Part shown: positions 17,850 to 26,638 of the stretch, in pieces
Layout: each line of letters opens with the position of its first letter
Position numbering within the stretch: position 1 is the first letter of the stretch
Assembly (NCBI GenBank): GCA_024401115.1
Contig: JAKSLP010000021.1
Coordinates: 1 to 45,453, forward strand
Direction of reading: 5' to 3'
From: Bacteroidaceae bacterium
Lineage (GTDB): Bacteria; Bacteroidota; Bacteroidia; Bacteroidales; Bacteroidaceae
Length of the DNA: 45,453 bases
Made by a program: the position numbers and the translations under genes
Notes under the pieces: model-generated
What the model saw: the letters and a program-made list of their open reading frames with translations, nothing else
Databases searched by the model: none
What the model was told of the DNA's origin: nothing

Positions 17850-19010
17850 TTAATCAAAATCTTCTGTTACATATCCAACTGGCAAGGTACGGCAGTTGTA
17901 GCTGCTTGCCATGATTTCACCGTAAGCGCCTGCTGAACGAAGGGCAATCAGGTCGCCGCGGTGGCATTTGTTCAGGTCAAAGCCTTTGACGAACACGTCG
18001 CTTGACTCGCAGATAGGACCTACCACATCGTAAGTCTCTACAGGTTCATCGCTGCTGATGTTCTCAACCTTATGGAAAGCCTGGTACAGGGCTGGTCTGA
18101 TCAGGTCGGTCATGCCGGCATCAACGATACAGAACTGCTTGTGGTGACCCTGCTTTACATAGATAGTCTTGGTGATGAGGCTGCCGCACTGACCGGTAAC
18201 GCTACGTCCCAACTCGAAGTGGAGCAACTGGCCCTCACGCAGTTGCAGATGCTGTGCGTAAGTAGCAAAGTAATCCTTGAAATTAGGAATTGGGTTGCCG
18301 TTAGGGTCTTGATAATCAATTCCCAAACCGCCACCGACATTGATGTGCTGAACCTTGATGCCCTGTGCCTCCAGACGATCCTGGAGTTCATTGATGCGGT
18401 TGCTCAAAGCCACGAAGTCATCCATTTCCAGAATCTGGCTGCCGATGTGGAAATGCAAACCGATGAAATTTACATTAGATAAGGTGGCTGCCAGATTGAT
18501 GACAGTCTCCATGTCTTCCATGGCGATACCGAACTTGTTCTCTGCCAAACCGGTAGTGATGTTGGCATGAGTATGTGCACCAACATTAGGGTTGATGCGG
18601 AAGCATACCTGAGCCACCTTGCCCTTTGCTGCTGCCAGTTCGTTGATGATTTCCAACTCAGGAATACTCTCTACATTGAAGCAGAAAATATTCTCATCCA
18701 AACCCAGGTTGATTTCCCAGTCGCTCTTGCCCACGCCGGCATAAACAATCTTCTCAGGTGCAAAGCCTGCAGCAACAGCAGCCTTAATCTCACCGCCGCT
18801 CACGCAGTCCACTCCCAGGCCTGCCTGGCAGATTTCCTTAAGAACCTTAGCGTTAGCGTTCGACTTAATGGCATAATGTACACGGAAATTAGGGTAAAGA
18901 CCAGCCTCTCTATTAATGGTCTCTAATGTCTCTCTCAATACTTTTGTATCATAAAAGTAGAAGGGAGTTTGCACTCCCTTAAACTTTTCAACAGGAAAAA
19001 CGCCTTTCAT
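17850..19010 (-). CDS. lysA: diaminopimelate decarboxylase
   Basis: LysA removes CO2 from meso-diaminopimelate to give L-lysine, the last step of the pathway, using PLP on an alanine-racemase-type barrel. The 386-residue protein has the PLP lysine in HYAIKSNANAKVL, CVSGGEIKAA, GLHFHIGSQI, VGGGLGIDY, and the C-terminal barrel with GPICESSDVF and AGAYGEIMASSYN. It lies 8 bp after lysC, placing the first and last enzymes of lysine synthesis together. An 8-bp perfect stem (18961-18980) lies just inside its coding start. Confidence 0.96.
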   Translation of the reverse strand: MKGVFPVEKFKGVQTPFYFYDTKVLRETLETINREAGLYPNFRVHYAIKSNANAKVLKEICQAGLGVDCVSGGEIKAAVAAGFAPEKIVYAGVGKSDWEINLGLDENIFCFNVESIPELEIINELAAAKGKVAQVCFRINPNVGAHTHANITTGLAENKFGIAMEDMETVINLAATLSNVNFIGLHFHIGSQILEMDDFVALSNRINELQDRLEAQGIKVQHINVGGGLGIDYQDPNGNPIPNFKDYFATYAQHLQLREGQLLHFELGRSVTGQCGSLITKTIYVKQGHHKQFCIVDAGMTDLIRPALYQAFHKVENISSDEPVETYDVVGPICESSDVFVKGFDLNKCHRGDLIALRSAGAYGEIMASSYNCRTLPVGYVTEDFD

Positions 19011-19018
19011 GTATGTGT

Positions 19019-20338
19019 TTATTTATTATTGAACAGTGTGTCGCTCAGAGCCTGAAGAGCACGCTTCTTGTCTTCAGCCTTAATCAGGAATGAGATGTTG
19101 TAGTTGCTACCTCCGTAAGAGATCATACGTACAGGAATATCCTTCATTGCCTCTGTAGCCAGGGTCTCAAAGCCCACGTTGTCCCAGGTCAGGTCGCCTA
19201 CCACGCAGATGATACACATGTTCTCATCGGTGGTTACGGTGCCGTAAGTCTTCAGTTCATTGATGATCTCTGGCAAGTTCTTGGTATTGTCAATACTCAT
19301 CGATACGCCTACTTCCGAGGTACAAACCATATCGATGCTGGTCTTGTAGGTCTCGAAGATCTCGAATACCTTGCGCAGGAAGCCGTGTGCCAGCAGCATG
19401 CGGCTGCTCTTTATCTTGATGGCAGTGATGTTGTCCTTTGCGGCAACAGCCTTGATGCGTCCATGCTCGGTGACGTTATTAATGATGGTACCGGGAGCCG
19501 ATGGGTCCATGGTGTTTAACAGGCGTACAGGGATTCCGGCATACGTGGCAGGCTGGATACAGGTTGGATGCAGGATCTTGGCACCGAAGTAAGCCAGCTC
19601 AGCAGCCTCCTCGAAGTGCAACTGAGGTACAGCCTCGGTCTTGTCAACAATACGAGGGTCGTTGTTGTGCATACCGTCGATATCGGTCCAGATCTGAATT
19701 TCCTCAGCGTTCAGGGCAGCACCCAGCAGTGAAGCGGTATAGTCGGAACCACCGCGCTCCAGGTTGTCAATCTCACCATAGGTGTTGCGGCAGATGAAAC
19801 CCTGGGTGATGAACAGCTCTGCCTCAGGATGTGATTCGATGGCAACCTTTACGTGCTTGGCAATATAAGGCAGGTCAGGCTCACCGTTCTTGTCGGTACG
19901 CATGAACTCCAGTGCATCCAGCAGCACGGCATTAACGCCCTGCTCCTGCAGGTAGTTGGTTACCATGTTGGTGCTCAGGATTTCGCCCTGTGCCAGAACC
20001 ACCTTCTCCTCAAACAGGGTGAACAGGTCCTTGCCGAAAGCACGGAGATAGTTGAACTTCGACTTCAGGAAAGCCTGGGTCTTCTGCTTGTATTCTTCGG
20101 TAGAGTACAGCTCCTCTACATGCTTCTCGTATTTCTTCTCCAAATGGTTAATCATCTCATTGGCACTTGCCGGATTGTTCTTGTACAGGTATCCGGAAAT
20201 CTCTACCAGTGAGTTAGTTGTGCCTGACATGGCAGACAGTACAACCAGCTTGCGCTCTCCGTCAGTTATCAGTTTTGATACATCCTTCATACGCTGTGGG
20301 GTTCCCACGGATGTACCACCAAATTTCATTACTTTCAT
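19019..20338 (-). CDS. lysC: aspartate kinase (monofunctional)
   Basis: Aspartokinase makes aspartyl phosphate for lysine, DAP, threonine and methionine. The 439-residue protein begins MKVMKFGGTSVGTPQRM, has the catalytic RGGSDYTASLLG and LHPTCIQPA segments, and carries two C-terminal ACT modules (about 305-375 and 380-439: CTSEVGVSMSID and GGSNYNISFLI), which usually confer feedback inhibition. No homoserine dehydrogenase domain is fused. With lysA 8 bp downstream, it suggests dedication to the lysine/DAP branch and lysine control (inference). Confidence 0.95.
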   Translation of the reverse strand: MKVMKFGGTSVGTPQRMKDVSKLITDGERKLVVLSAMSGTTNSLVEISGYLYKNNPASANEMINHLEKKYEKHVEELYSTEEYKQKTQAFLKSKFNYLRAFGKDLFTLFEEKVVLAQGEILSTNMVTNYLQEQGVNAVLLDALEFMRTDKNGEPDLPYIAKHVKVAIESHPEAELFITQGFICRNTYGEIDNLERGGSDYTASLLGAALNAEEIQIWTDIDGMHNNDPRIVDKTEAVPQLHFEEAAELAYFGAKILHPTCIQPATYAGIPVRLLNTMDPSAPGTIINNVTEHGRIKAVAAKDNITAIKIKSSRMLLAHGFLRKVFEIFETYKTSIDMVCTSEVGVSMSIDNTKNLPEIINELKTYGTVTTDENMCIICVVGDLTWDNVGFETLATEAMKDIPVRMISYGGSNYNISFLIKAEDKKRALQALSDTLFNNK

Positions 20339-20353
20339 ATGCTATATATCTGT

Positions 20354-21136
20354 TTATTTATTATCAGTATTATAGTTCTCGTTCTCTTCTGCCTCTGCCT
20401 TGTTGTCAGGGGTCTTGGCATTCTCTGCCATGTTTAGCAGACTCAGCTCATCCATGTCGAACGGACGGTTGAACTCATCCGTAATTTCGGTCATCATGTT
20501 GTCCTTGCAGCGGTACACGATGCCGGGGAACAGATTGATGAGCGCCAGGTTGTGGGTGGACATCACCACAGCCGAACCGGTCTCGCAGATGTTTCTCAGA
20601 AGCGTCAGAATCTGCTTGCTGGTCTCGATGTCCAGGTTTCCCGTAGGCTCATCGGCCAGAATCAGTTTCGGGCGGTTCAGGATGGCGCGGGCAATCACGA
20701 TTCGCTGCTGCTCACCGCCGCTCAACTCGCTGGGCATCTTATAGCCTTTGTTGACCATGCCCACCTGTTTCAGCACTTCATCCACGCGGGGCTGGATTTC
20801 CTTCTGCTTCCATCCGGTTGCCTTCAGCACGAATTTCAGGTTTTCCTCCACCGTGCGGTCACCCAGCAATTGGAAGTCCTGGAAACAGATTCCCACCTGT
20901 CTTCTCAGTTCCTGCAACTTGGATTTTTTCAGTCCCTTGATATCGTAACCCATCACATTTCCATTACCATCCTGGATCTGAAACTCTCCGTAGATGGTTT
21001 TCAGGAGACTGGTCTTTCCGGCACCTACACGACCGATGATGTAAATGAACTCACCGTCATTTACTTGGAAATCCACATCGTGCAGTATGCAGTTGTCTCC
21101 CTGGTAAATGGATATCTTCTTGTAGTCTACTAACAC
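20354..21136 (-). CDS. ftsE: FtsE-like cell-division ABC ATPase
   Basis: 260 residues with a single ABC ATPase domain: Walker A GRVGAGKT (35-42), Q-loop CFQDFQLL, signature LSGGEQQR, Walker [13 protein letters not shown] and switch His in STHN. The closest family is FtsE, which with FtsX activates cell-wall hydrolases at the division site. No FtsX gene is in the window. The start is GTG. A charged 30-residue C-terminal tail rich in Glu/Asn extends beyond the usual FtsE length of about 220. It lies between hisIE and lysC in the same operon (20 and 15 bp gaps). Confidence 0.82.
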   Translation of the reverse strand: MLVDYKKISIYQGDNCILHDVDFQVNDGEFIYIIGRVGAGKTSLLKTIYGEFQIQDGNGNVMGYDIKGLKKSKLQELRRQVGICFQDFQLLGDRTVEENLKFVLKATGWKQKEIQPRVDEVLKQVGMVNKGYKMPSELSGGEQQRIVIARAILNRPKLILADEPTGNLDIETSKQILTLLRNICETGSAVVMSTHNLALINLFPGIVYRCKDNMMTEITDEFNRPFDMDELSLLNMAENAKTPDNKAEAEENENYNTDNK

Positions 21137-21156
21137 TTTTCCTTTTATATTAGAGT

Positions 21157-21786
21157 TTAATGTTTATGCCATGTTGGATCGTGGCGTACCTGCAGTTCCT
21201 TGGCTAGGTCCTCGATGCGCAGTCCCTTTGCGGTCAGCAGTACAACCAGATGGTACAGGAAATCACTTCCTTCGTAAACCAGTCGCTCGTTGGTGCCGTT
21301 GGTAGCCTCGATGACTGCCTCCAGTGCCTCTTCGCCCACCTTCTGTGCCATTCGGTTGATACCGTCACGGAACAGGCTTGTGGTGTATGAACCTTCAGGC
21401 ATCTCCTCATGACGCTTCTCCACAAAGTCCTGCAGATAGGTGAGGAACAACAGTGGATTTGCCTCGTTCTTCTCGTTCCAACAAGTGTCGGCACCGGTGT
21501 GGCATACAGGACCCACAGGATCAACCTTGATCAGCAGAGTGTCGTTGTCGCAGTCGTTGCTGATGCTCACTACATTCAGGAAATTGCCGCTGGTTTCGCC
21601 CTTTGTCCACAAAGTCTGGCGTGAACGGCTGAAGAATGTTACCTTACCGGTCTCGATGGTCTTCTGATAAGCTTCCGCATTCATGAAGCCCAGCATCAGC
21701 ACCTTTAATGTCTTGTCGTCTTGAATGATGGCAGGAACCAGTCCGTCCATCTTTTCAAAATCAATGGTTTCTACGTTGATTTGCAT
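21157..21786 (-). CDS. hisIE: bifunctional phosphoribosyl-AMP cyclohydrolase / phosphoribosyl-ATP pyrophosphatase
   Basis: HisIE catalyses the second and third steps of histidine synthesis. The N-terminal half (1-110) is the cyclohydrolase, with [19 protein letters not shown], metal-binding DCDNDTLL, and Cys residues in CHTGADTCW. The C-terminal half (about 115-209) is the helical pyrophosphatase, with [20 protein letters not shown] and the [13 protein letters not shown] helix. The ATG at 21786 is used; an in-frame TTG three codons earlier adds nothing. Twelve bases separate it from hisF. Confidence 0.97.
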   Translation of the reverse strand: MQINVETIDFEKMDGLVPAIIQDDKTLKVLMLGFMNAEAYQKTIETGKVTFFSRSRQTLWTKGETSGNFLNVVSISNDCDNDTLLIKVDPVGPVCHTGADTCWNEKNEANPLLFLTYLQDFVEKRHEEMPEGSYTTSLFRDGINRMAQKVGEEALEAVIEATNGTNERLVYEGSDFLYHLVVLLTAKGLRIEDLAKELQVRHDPTWHKH

Positions 21787-21798
21787 ATCGTGCAATAA

Positions 21799-22554
21799 TT
21801 ACAATCTTATGTTAATACCTTCTTCTTTCAAATATTGTTTCAGTTCCGGAATACCGATTTCTCCGAAATGGAAAACACTGGCAGCCAGTGCGGCGTCGGC
21901 CTTTCCTATCAGGAAAGCGTCACGGAAATGCTCCTTCGCTCCGGCTCCTCCAGATGCAATGACCGGGATGGTCAGTTCCTCTGCCAGACGCGCCAATGCC
22001 TCGTTGGCATAGCCGGTCTTCACGCCGTCATGGTTCATGCTGGTGAACAGAATCTCTCCGGCGCCTCTGTCGGCAGCCTCGCGGGCCCATTCAAACAGGT
22101 CCTTTCCGGTGTCAATGCGTCCGCCGTTCAGGTAGCAGTGCCAGCCTTCTTCAGTACACTTGGCATCGATGGCACACACACAGACCTGCGCACCGAAACG
22201 GCTGGAAATCTCATTGATCAACTCAGGTCGGCGGATGGCTGCCGAGTTGATGCTTACCTTGTCGGCACCGGCATTCAGCATGCGGTCCACATCCCCCAGC
22301 TCGTTGATTCCACCACCCACGGTAAAAGGAATGTTGATGGCAGCCGCTACGCGGGTAACCATCTCGGTAAAGGTTTTCCGTCCCTCGTGGCTGGCTGTGA
22401 TGTCCAGAAACACCAGTTCGTCAGCACCCATCAGGCTGTAAGCCCGGCCCAGTTCCACAGGGTCTCCGGCTTGGCGCAGATCCACGAAGTTGGTGCCTTT
22501 TACAGTCTGTCCGTTCTTGACATCCAGACAGGGAATGATTCGTTTGGCTAACAT
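21799..22554 (-). CDS. hisF: imidazole glycerol phosphate synthase cyclase subunit
   Basis: HisF forms imidazole glycerol phosphate and AICAR using ammonia channelled from HisH. The 251-residue TIM barrel has catalytic D11 in [10 protein letters not shown], the second Asp in VCAIDAKC (near 130), and phosphate-binding loops TVGGGIN and ASGGAGA. It starts 3 bp after hisA, in the order hisH-hisA-hisF-hisIE. Confidence 0.98.
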   Translation of the reverse strand: MLAKRIIPCLDVKNGQTVKGTNFVDLRQAGDPVELGRAYSLMGADELVFLDITASHEGRKTFTEMVTRVAAAINIPFTVGGGINELGDVDRMLNAGADKVSINSAAIRRPELINEISSRFGAQVCVCAIDAKCTEEGWHCYLNGGRIDTGKDLFEWAREAADRGAGEILFTSMNHDGVKTGYANEALARLAEELTIPVIASGGAGAKEHFRDAFLIGKADAALAASVFHFGEIGIPELKQYLKEEGINIRL

Positions 22555-22557
22555 GGG

Positions 22558-23298
22558 TTAGACTCTCTGATTATGCTTTTGTATATAATGATTAATCTCC
22601 TTCAGGGTGATACTGCCCTCATAGATGGCCTTACCGATAATCACCGAATGGATGCCGGCTCTATCCAGTGTTTCCACATCGCCCATATGGCGTACACCGC
22701 CACTGGCCATCAGCTTCAGGTTAGGATAAGCCTTCATGATTTCTTTGTACAGCTCCACGGCAGGACCGCTCAGCATACCGTCACGGCTGATGTCGGTGCA
22801 CAGCACGCGGGTCACTCCGGCATCGACAAACTTCTGCAGGAATGGAATCAGTTCGTGATCGCTGTCCTCTTTCCATCCGTTGATGGAGATGTATCCGTTT
22901 CTTGCATCGGCACCCAGAATCATCTTCTCAGGACCAAACTCTTTCAACCATTTCAGGAACAGTTCCGGCTGTTGTGCAGCAATGCTGCCCACGGTTACCT
23001 GAGAGGCTCCGTTGGCAAAAGCCAGGCTGATGTCACCGTCAGTCTTGATGCCGCCGCCAAAGTCTATCTTCAGCGAAGTGTGGCGGTTCAGCAACCTTAG
23101 GGTAGGGATGTTGACAATATGCTTGCTGCGTGCACCGTCCAAATCCACCACATGGATGCGGTGAATACCATAGCGTTCAAACTCTTGGGCAACCTCAACC
23201 GGGTCGTCATGGTAAACGGTTTTCTGATCGTAGTCGCCTTGCTGTAGGCGCACACAATTTCCGTCAATAATGTCAATGGCAGGAATAATGTGAATCAT
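22558..23298 (-). CDS. hisA: ProFAR isomerase
   Basis: HisA isomerises ProFAR to PRFAR. It is a 246-residue TIM barrel related to HisF, with D9 in IIPAIDIIDG, the second catalytic Asp in CTDISRDGM, and phosphate loops DFGGGIK and ASGGVRH. The start overlaps the hisH stop by four bases (ATGA), which fits translational coupling. Confidence 0.98.
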   Translation of the reverse strand: MIHIIPAIDIIDGNCVRLQQGDYDQKTVYHDDPVEVAQEFERYGIHRIHVVDLDGARSKHIVNIPTLRLLNRHTSLKIDFGGGIKTDGDISLAFANGASQVTVGSIAAQQPELFLKWLKEFGPEKMILGADARNGYISINGWKEDSDHELIPFLQKFVDAGVTRVLCTDISRDGMLSGPAVELYKEIMKAYPNLKLMASGGVRHMGDVETLDRAGIHSVIIGKAIYEGSITLKEINHYIQKHNQRV

Positions 23299-23891
23299 AT
23301 GCTAATCTCTAAGAAATTTTGGATAATCTGTTCGCCCACTTTGCCGCTCTTCTCCGGATGGAACTGGGTGGCAAAGAAGTTGTCGCGGTGAAGTGCCGCG
23401 CTGAACGGATGGATGTAATCGGTGGTAGCTGTTGTCCATTCACAGGTGGGGACATAGTAGCTGTGTACAAAGTACACGAAACTGTCCTCATTCAGGTTGC
23501 TGAACAGCGGAGACTTGAGGTCTTTCAACTGGTTCCATCCCATATGAGGCACCTTGTCCTCGTGGCAAACCGGCTGGAAGCGCTTCACGTCCACATCAAA
23601 GATTCCCAGACAATCCACATCGCCCTCTTCCGAGTGGCGGCACATCAGCTGCTGACCCACACAGATGCCCAAAACGGGCTGTTTCAGGTTGCAGATTACC
23701 TTATCCAGCTGGTGCTGGCGGAGATATGCCATGGTGGTGGCTGCATGTCCCTGTCCCGGAAACAGAATACGGTCAGCCTTGCTCAGCTGCTCAATATCGT
23801 CCGTGATGACAGGATTTATTCCAAGCCTGTTCAGGGCATGTACTACCGAGAAAAGATTTCCCGCATTGTATTTTACAATGGCTACTTCCAT
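23295..23891 (-). CDS. hisH: imidazole glycerol phosphate synthase glutaminase subunit
   Basis: HisH is the class I glutamine amidotransferase partner of HisF. The 198-residue protein has nucleophile C77 in GICVGQQLM and the His/Glu pair in FHPEKSG (H178, E180). The start at 23891 is preferred to the longer frame (23972) because a full promoter match at 23912-23943 lies inside the extension and HisH proteins begin with a sequence like VAIVKYNAGN. It is the first gene of the eight-gene leftward operon; hisG, hisD, hisC and hisB are not in the window. Confidence 0.96.
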   Translation of the reverse strand: MEVAIVKYNAGNLFSVVHALNRLGINPVITDDIEQLSKADRILFPGQGHAATTMAYLRQHQLDKVICNLKQPVLGICVGQQLMCRHSEEGDVDCLGIFDVDVKRFQPVCHEDKVPHMGWNQLKDLKSPLFSNLNEDSFVYFVHSYYVPTCEWTTATTDYIHPFSAALHRDNFFATQFHPEKSGKVGEQIIQNFLEISI

Positions 23892-23911
23892 TCGTCTATT
23901 TTTTTGAGGCA

Positions 23912-23943
23912 CAAAAGTACGAACTTTTACCAAGATAGACAAA
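23912..23943 (-). promoter_or_regulatory. promoter of the his-ftsE-lysC-lysA operon
   Basis: Leftward TTTG (23943-23940), exactly 20 bp, TACTTTTG (23919-23912), 20 bp before the hisH ATG. It is the only strong promoter seen for the eight genes from hisH to the glycosyltransferase. No leader peptide rich in His codons is visible in the short leader. Confidence 0.78.
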
Positions 23944-23975
23944 GAAAAAGCCCTAAAACCACTGAAAAACACACA

Positions 23976-25508
23976 TTATTTTTGTCGCTTCAGGAAAATA
24001 TGGCGGTCGAAGCAAGGAGGCAGTTCTTCCTTGTAATGGGTAACCATCACCAGCGTCTTGTTTTTTCGCTGACTGAAGGTCTGTATGATTTCTTTCACCA
24101 GAGCACGGTTGTCCAGGTCGAGGCCGTGCAGCGGCTCATCCAAAATCAGCAGATCCGGGTCCTTGACAAAGGCTCTGGCCAGAAGAATCAGGCGCTGCTC
24201 GCCACTGGACAATTTCAGGAAGGTCTTGTCTTTCAGATCCTTGATGCCGAAGATATCCATCCAGAACTCACAGGTCCCCAGTTGCGATGGCTTTGGACGT
24301 ACGTAAAGTCCCACGGAATCGTGCAGTCCGCTTGCCACAATGTCGATGGCTGGCAGGTCTTTCAGGTAGGCCCGGTGCATCTCTGGCGACACATAGCCGA
24401 TATGGCGCTTGATGTCCCAGATGCTTTCGCCACTTCCGCGCTTCTTGCCAAACAGACGGATGTCGCAGGCATAGCTCTGTGGATTGTCGGCACATACCAG
24501 ACTCAAAAGAGTACTCTTTCCTGCACCGTTTTCACCGGAAAGTGCCCAGCACTCACCGTACTTCACTTTCCAATCCAAATCCCTCAGGATGGTACGCTCA
24601 CCGTAACGGATTGACACGTTTCTGAAGTCCAGTATGGCATCATCCTCCAGAGTGGAAGGGTCGGGAAGAACGGTGGTAGTATTGTAAGGATAATTTAGAA
24701 TCTTTTCACGCTTCTCATCACTCAACTTGGCCAATGATTTAGAGGCCAGGCGTTCCAGGTATGACTCGCGGGTTTCCTTGTCTTGAATCGTACGGTTTTC
24801 CACTTCCACCACATGAGTGATGAACTCTGGAATCTCATCCGATTTGGATAAGATCAGGAAAATCTGAATCTCGGAAATGGTAGCCAGTTCACCCAGCAAC
24901 TCTTTCAACTGGTCACGGGTTTGGGCATCCAAACCGATGAAGGGGTTGTCCATGATCAGGATGCGTGGACCGGTAAGCAGGGTCTTAGCCAACTGAAACT
25001 TACGAAGTTCGCCGCTCGACAGCAGAATCAGGTGCTTATCCAGCAGGTCCTCCATCTTGAAGATGCGGTAGATGCGCTGAATCAGTTCCGGACTTGGTGC
25101 CAGTTCCTTGTTCAGGGCATTCTTACGGGCCTCCTCCAACAGGTCGCCAACAATCGGCGTCTCGCTCAGGTCATTCTGGTTCCAGCGCTGCTGATAATAG
25201 TAAGTCTCGCGGTTTCCACCGGCATAATAACTGCCGTCTGCCTCACCGTAACTGTCACGGAAAGTGATATATTTTATATTCTCGTAAGCATGCTTTTTTG
25301 GCGATGGCGAGAAGTCGTATGCCGGTTCCGTCATCAGCAGCGGATGCTTACCCGTCAGCACATCCACCAACAGCGATTTTCCACCGCCGTTAGGTCCCAC
25401 GATGGCGATATGCTCATCGGCCGCAAAGGCCAGGTTGATAGGATTGGAAAACCGGTAGTCGGGATGCCGTAAGCGTCCCTCCTGAATCACAATGGTATGA
25501 TGTGTCAT
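23976..25508 (-). CDS. tandem-domain ABC ATPase, ModF-like
   Basis: 510 residues holding two ABC ATPase domains on one chain without membrane segments. Domain 1 (about 1-245) has Walker A GPNGGGKS and a signature reduced to LSSGELRK; domain 2 (about 290-510) has GENGAGKST, LSSGEQR, and Walker B LLILDEPLHGLD. This layout matches ModF/PhrA, a soluble protein of uncertain role sometimes found with molybdate transport, but no molybdate genes lie nearby. In domain 1 the Walker B Glu is replaced (IMDNPFIGLD), so hydrolysis there is probably impaired. The start lies 1 bp after ruvC, in one operon with it. Confidence 0.82.
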   Translation of the reverse strand: MTHHTIVIQEGRLRHPDYRFSNPINLAFAADEHIAIVGPNGGGKSLLVDVLTGKHPLLMTEPAYDFSPSPKKHAYENIKYITFRDSYGEADGSYYAGGNRETYYYQQRWNQNDLSETPIVGDLLEEARKNALNKELAPSPELIQRIYRIFKMEDLLDKHLILLSSGELRKFQLAKTLLTGPRILIMDNPFIGLDAQTRDQLKELLGELATISEIQIFLILSKSDEIPEFITHVVEVENRTIQDKETRESYLERLASKSLAKLSDEKREKILNYPYNTTTVLPDPSTLEDDAILDFRNVSIRYGERTILRDLDWKVKYGECWALSGENGAGKSTLLSLVCADNPQSYACDIRLFGKKRGSGESIWDIKRHIGYVSPEMHRAYLKDLPAIDIVASGLHDSVGLYVRPKPSQLGTCEFWMDIFGIKDLKDKTFLKLSSGEQRLILLARAFVKDPDLLILDEPLHGLDLDNRALVKEIIQTFSQRKNKTLVMVTHYKEELPPCFDRHIFLKRQK

Positions 25509-25509
25509 G

Positions 25510-26085
25510 TCAGATCGTCTTTTTGATTTTATCCGGATTTTTCTTGATGAAGTCCTTCCAGGATTTCACCGTACTGGTAGATTCCGGACGTCCCATTTGC
25601 AAATAGTGGCAATAGGCGGCAGCCAGGGCATCCGTGGCATCCAGATGGGTGGCCATGTCCTCCTTGGGAATCTTCAGGATACGCTCCAGCATACCTGCTA
25701 CCTGTTCCTTCGATGCGGCACCGATTCCGGTCAGCGCCATCTTTATTTTCAGCGGTGCATACTCATGAATGGGCACTCCGTGATGCACCGCTGCAGCGAT
25801 GGCCACACCCTGTGCACGCCCCAGCTTCAGCATACTCTGCACGTTCTTGCCGTAGAACGGAGCCTCGATGGCCATCTCATCCGGCAGATAGGATTCGATG
25901 ATGCCCCAAACACGCTCAAAGATGTGCCCCAACTTCAGGTACGCATCCGACTCCTTGTGCAGGTCGATGATACCCATGCAGATCAGCTCCGCCTTGGTGC
26001 CCACCACCTTGATGAGTCCGTATCCCATAAAGTTGGTACCCGGGTCAATGCCCAGGATTATCTTCTCCTTGACCGGTTGCAGCAT
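25510..26085 (-). CDS. ruvC: Holliday junction endonuclease RuvC
   Basis: RuvC resolves Holliday junctions as a dimer working with RuvAB. The 191-residue protein has the RNase H-fold acidic residues D14 (LGIDPGT), E74 ([11 protein letters not shown]), and D149/D152 ([15 protein letters not shown]), together with the DNA-contact segment [11 protein letters not shown]. The C-terminal tail is basic ([13 protein letters not shown]). It follows the DUF4286 gene by 12 bp and precedes the ModF-like gene by 1 bp. ruvA and ruvB are not here. Confidence 0.97.
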   Translation of the reverse strand: MLQPVKEKIILGIDPGTNFMGYGLIKVVGTKAELICMGIIDLHKESDAYLKLGHIFERVWGIIESYLPDEMAIEAPFYGKNVQSMLKLGRAQGVAIAAAVHHGVPIHEYAPLKIKMALTGIGAASKEQVAGMLERILKIPKEDMATHLDATDALAAAYCHYLQMGRPESTSTVKSWKDFIKKNPDKIKKTI

Positions 26086-26097
26086 CTCAGCAGTTTG

Positions 26098-26403
26098 TTA
26101 TTCAATCACTTCCATAATGGTGGAGAAACCCACCACTCTGCCGTTAAACATTTTCTCAATATCCTTCTCCAGACTCTGTCCCAGTTGTATGTGCCAGTGG
26201 TGCAGCGCAGCGGTGTCCTCCACCTCAAACTGCACGGCAAAGCACTCCGAATCCGGGTCCTTGTGGGAAAGGATGCGCAGCAGGCGACCGTTCTTCATGT
26301 CGCCCTGCTGATGGGTGGCAGGCATAAACTGCTCGTGAACAAAAATCACAAACTCACGGGCATCGTTATTGTCCACCTGATATGTAGTGTTGAATATCAG
26401 CAT
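26098..26403 (-). CDS. DUF4286 family protein
   Basis: A 101-residue small protein beginning MLIFNTTYQVDNNDAREFV, of the Bacteroidota DUF4286 family. The predicted alpha/beta ferredoxin-like fold resembles small dimeric barrels (pattern inference). No catalytic residues are recognised. It is the first gene of a unit with ruvC and the ModF-like gene; its promoter at 26432-26462 fits the consensus exactly. Confidence 0.82.
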   Translation of the reverse strand: MLIFNTTYQVDNNDAREFVIFVHEQFMPATHQQGDMKNGRLLRILSHKDPDSECFAVQFEVEDTAALHHWHIQLGQSLEKDIEKMFNGRVVGFSTIMEVIE

Positions 26404-26431
26404 CTTCTTTATTTTTTACCGTTATTTCTGG

Positions 26432-26462
26432 CAAAGGTATAAAGATTTTCACATGTAAGCAA
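26432..26462 (-). promoter_or_regulatory. DUF4286-ruvC promoter
   Basis: Leftward TTG (26462-26460), 20 bp, TACCTTTG (26439-26432), 28 bp before the ATG at 26403. Confidence 0.75.
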
Positions 26463-26500
26463 GCAAAATCTCTGGCATTCAAAAAAAACCACACATTTCC

Positions 26501-26531
26501 TTTGAGATGGAATCTATTTGTATTAACTTTG
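26501..26531 (+). promoter_or_regulatory. tRNA-Gly promoter
   Basis: TTTG (26501-26504), 19 bp, TAACTTTG (26524-26531). The tRNA 5' end follows 10 bp later, so the primary transcript has almost no leader. It is back-to-back with the DUF4286 promoter. Confidence 0.8.
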
Positions 26532-26541
26532 CAAAAAATAT

Positions 26542-26614
26542 GCGGTAATAGCTCAGTTGGTAGAGCATTGGCTTCCCAAGCCGAGGGTCGCGGGTTCGAG
26601 TCCCGTTTACCGCT
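26542..26614 (+). tRNA. tRNA-Gly (anticodon CCC)
   Basis: All four arms pair: acceptor GCGGTAA with TTACCGC, D stem GCTC/GAGC, anticodon stem TTGGC/GCCGA around the loop TTCCCAA, and T stem GCGGG/CCCGT with loop TTCGAGT. The loop centre gives anticodon CCC, reading GGG. The discriminator base is T and CCA is not encoded. The reading frame of the response regulator starts 24 nt downstream with no promoter between. Confidence 0.97.
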
Positions 26615-26638
26615 CAAATGTGCATAAAAGTGATTGAA

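Noticed and set aside
23319..24614. 431-codon plus-strand frame across hisH and the ModF-like gene
   Set aside because: Antisense shadow of two genes with intact catalytic motifs; no recognisable protein features of its own.
25507..26442. 311-codon plus-strand frame opposite ruvC and DUF4286
   Set aside because: Antisense shadow; His/Leu/Gln-rich translation typical of complementary-strand frames.
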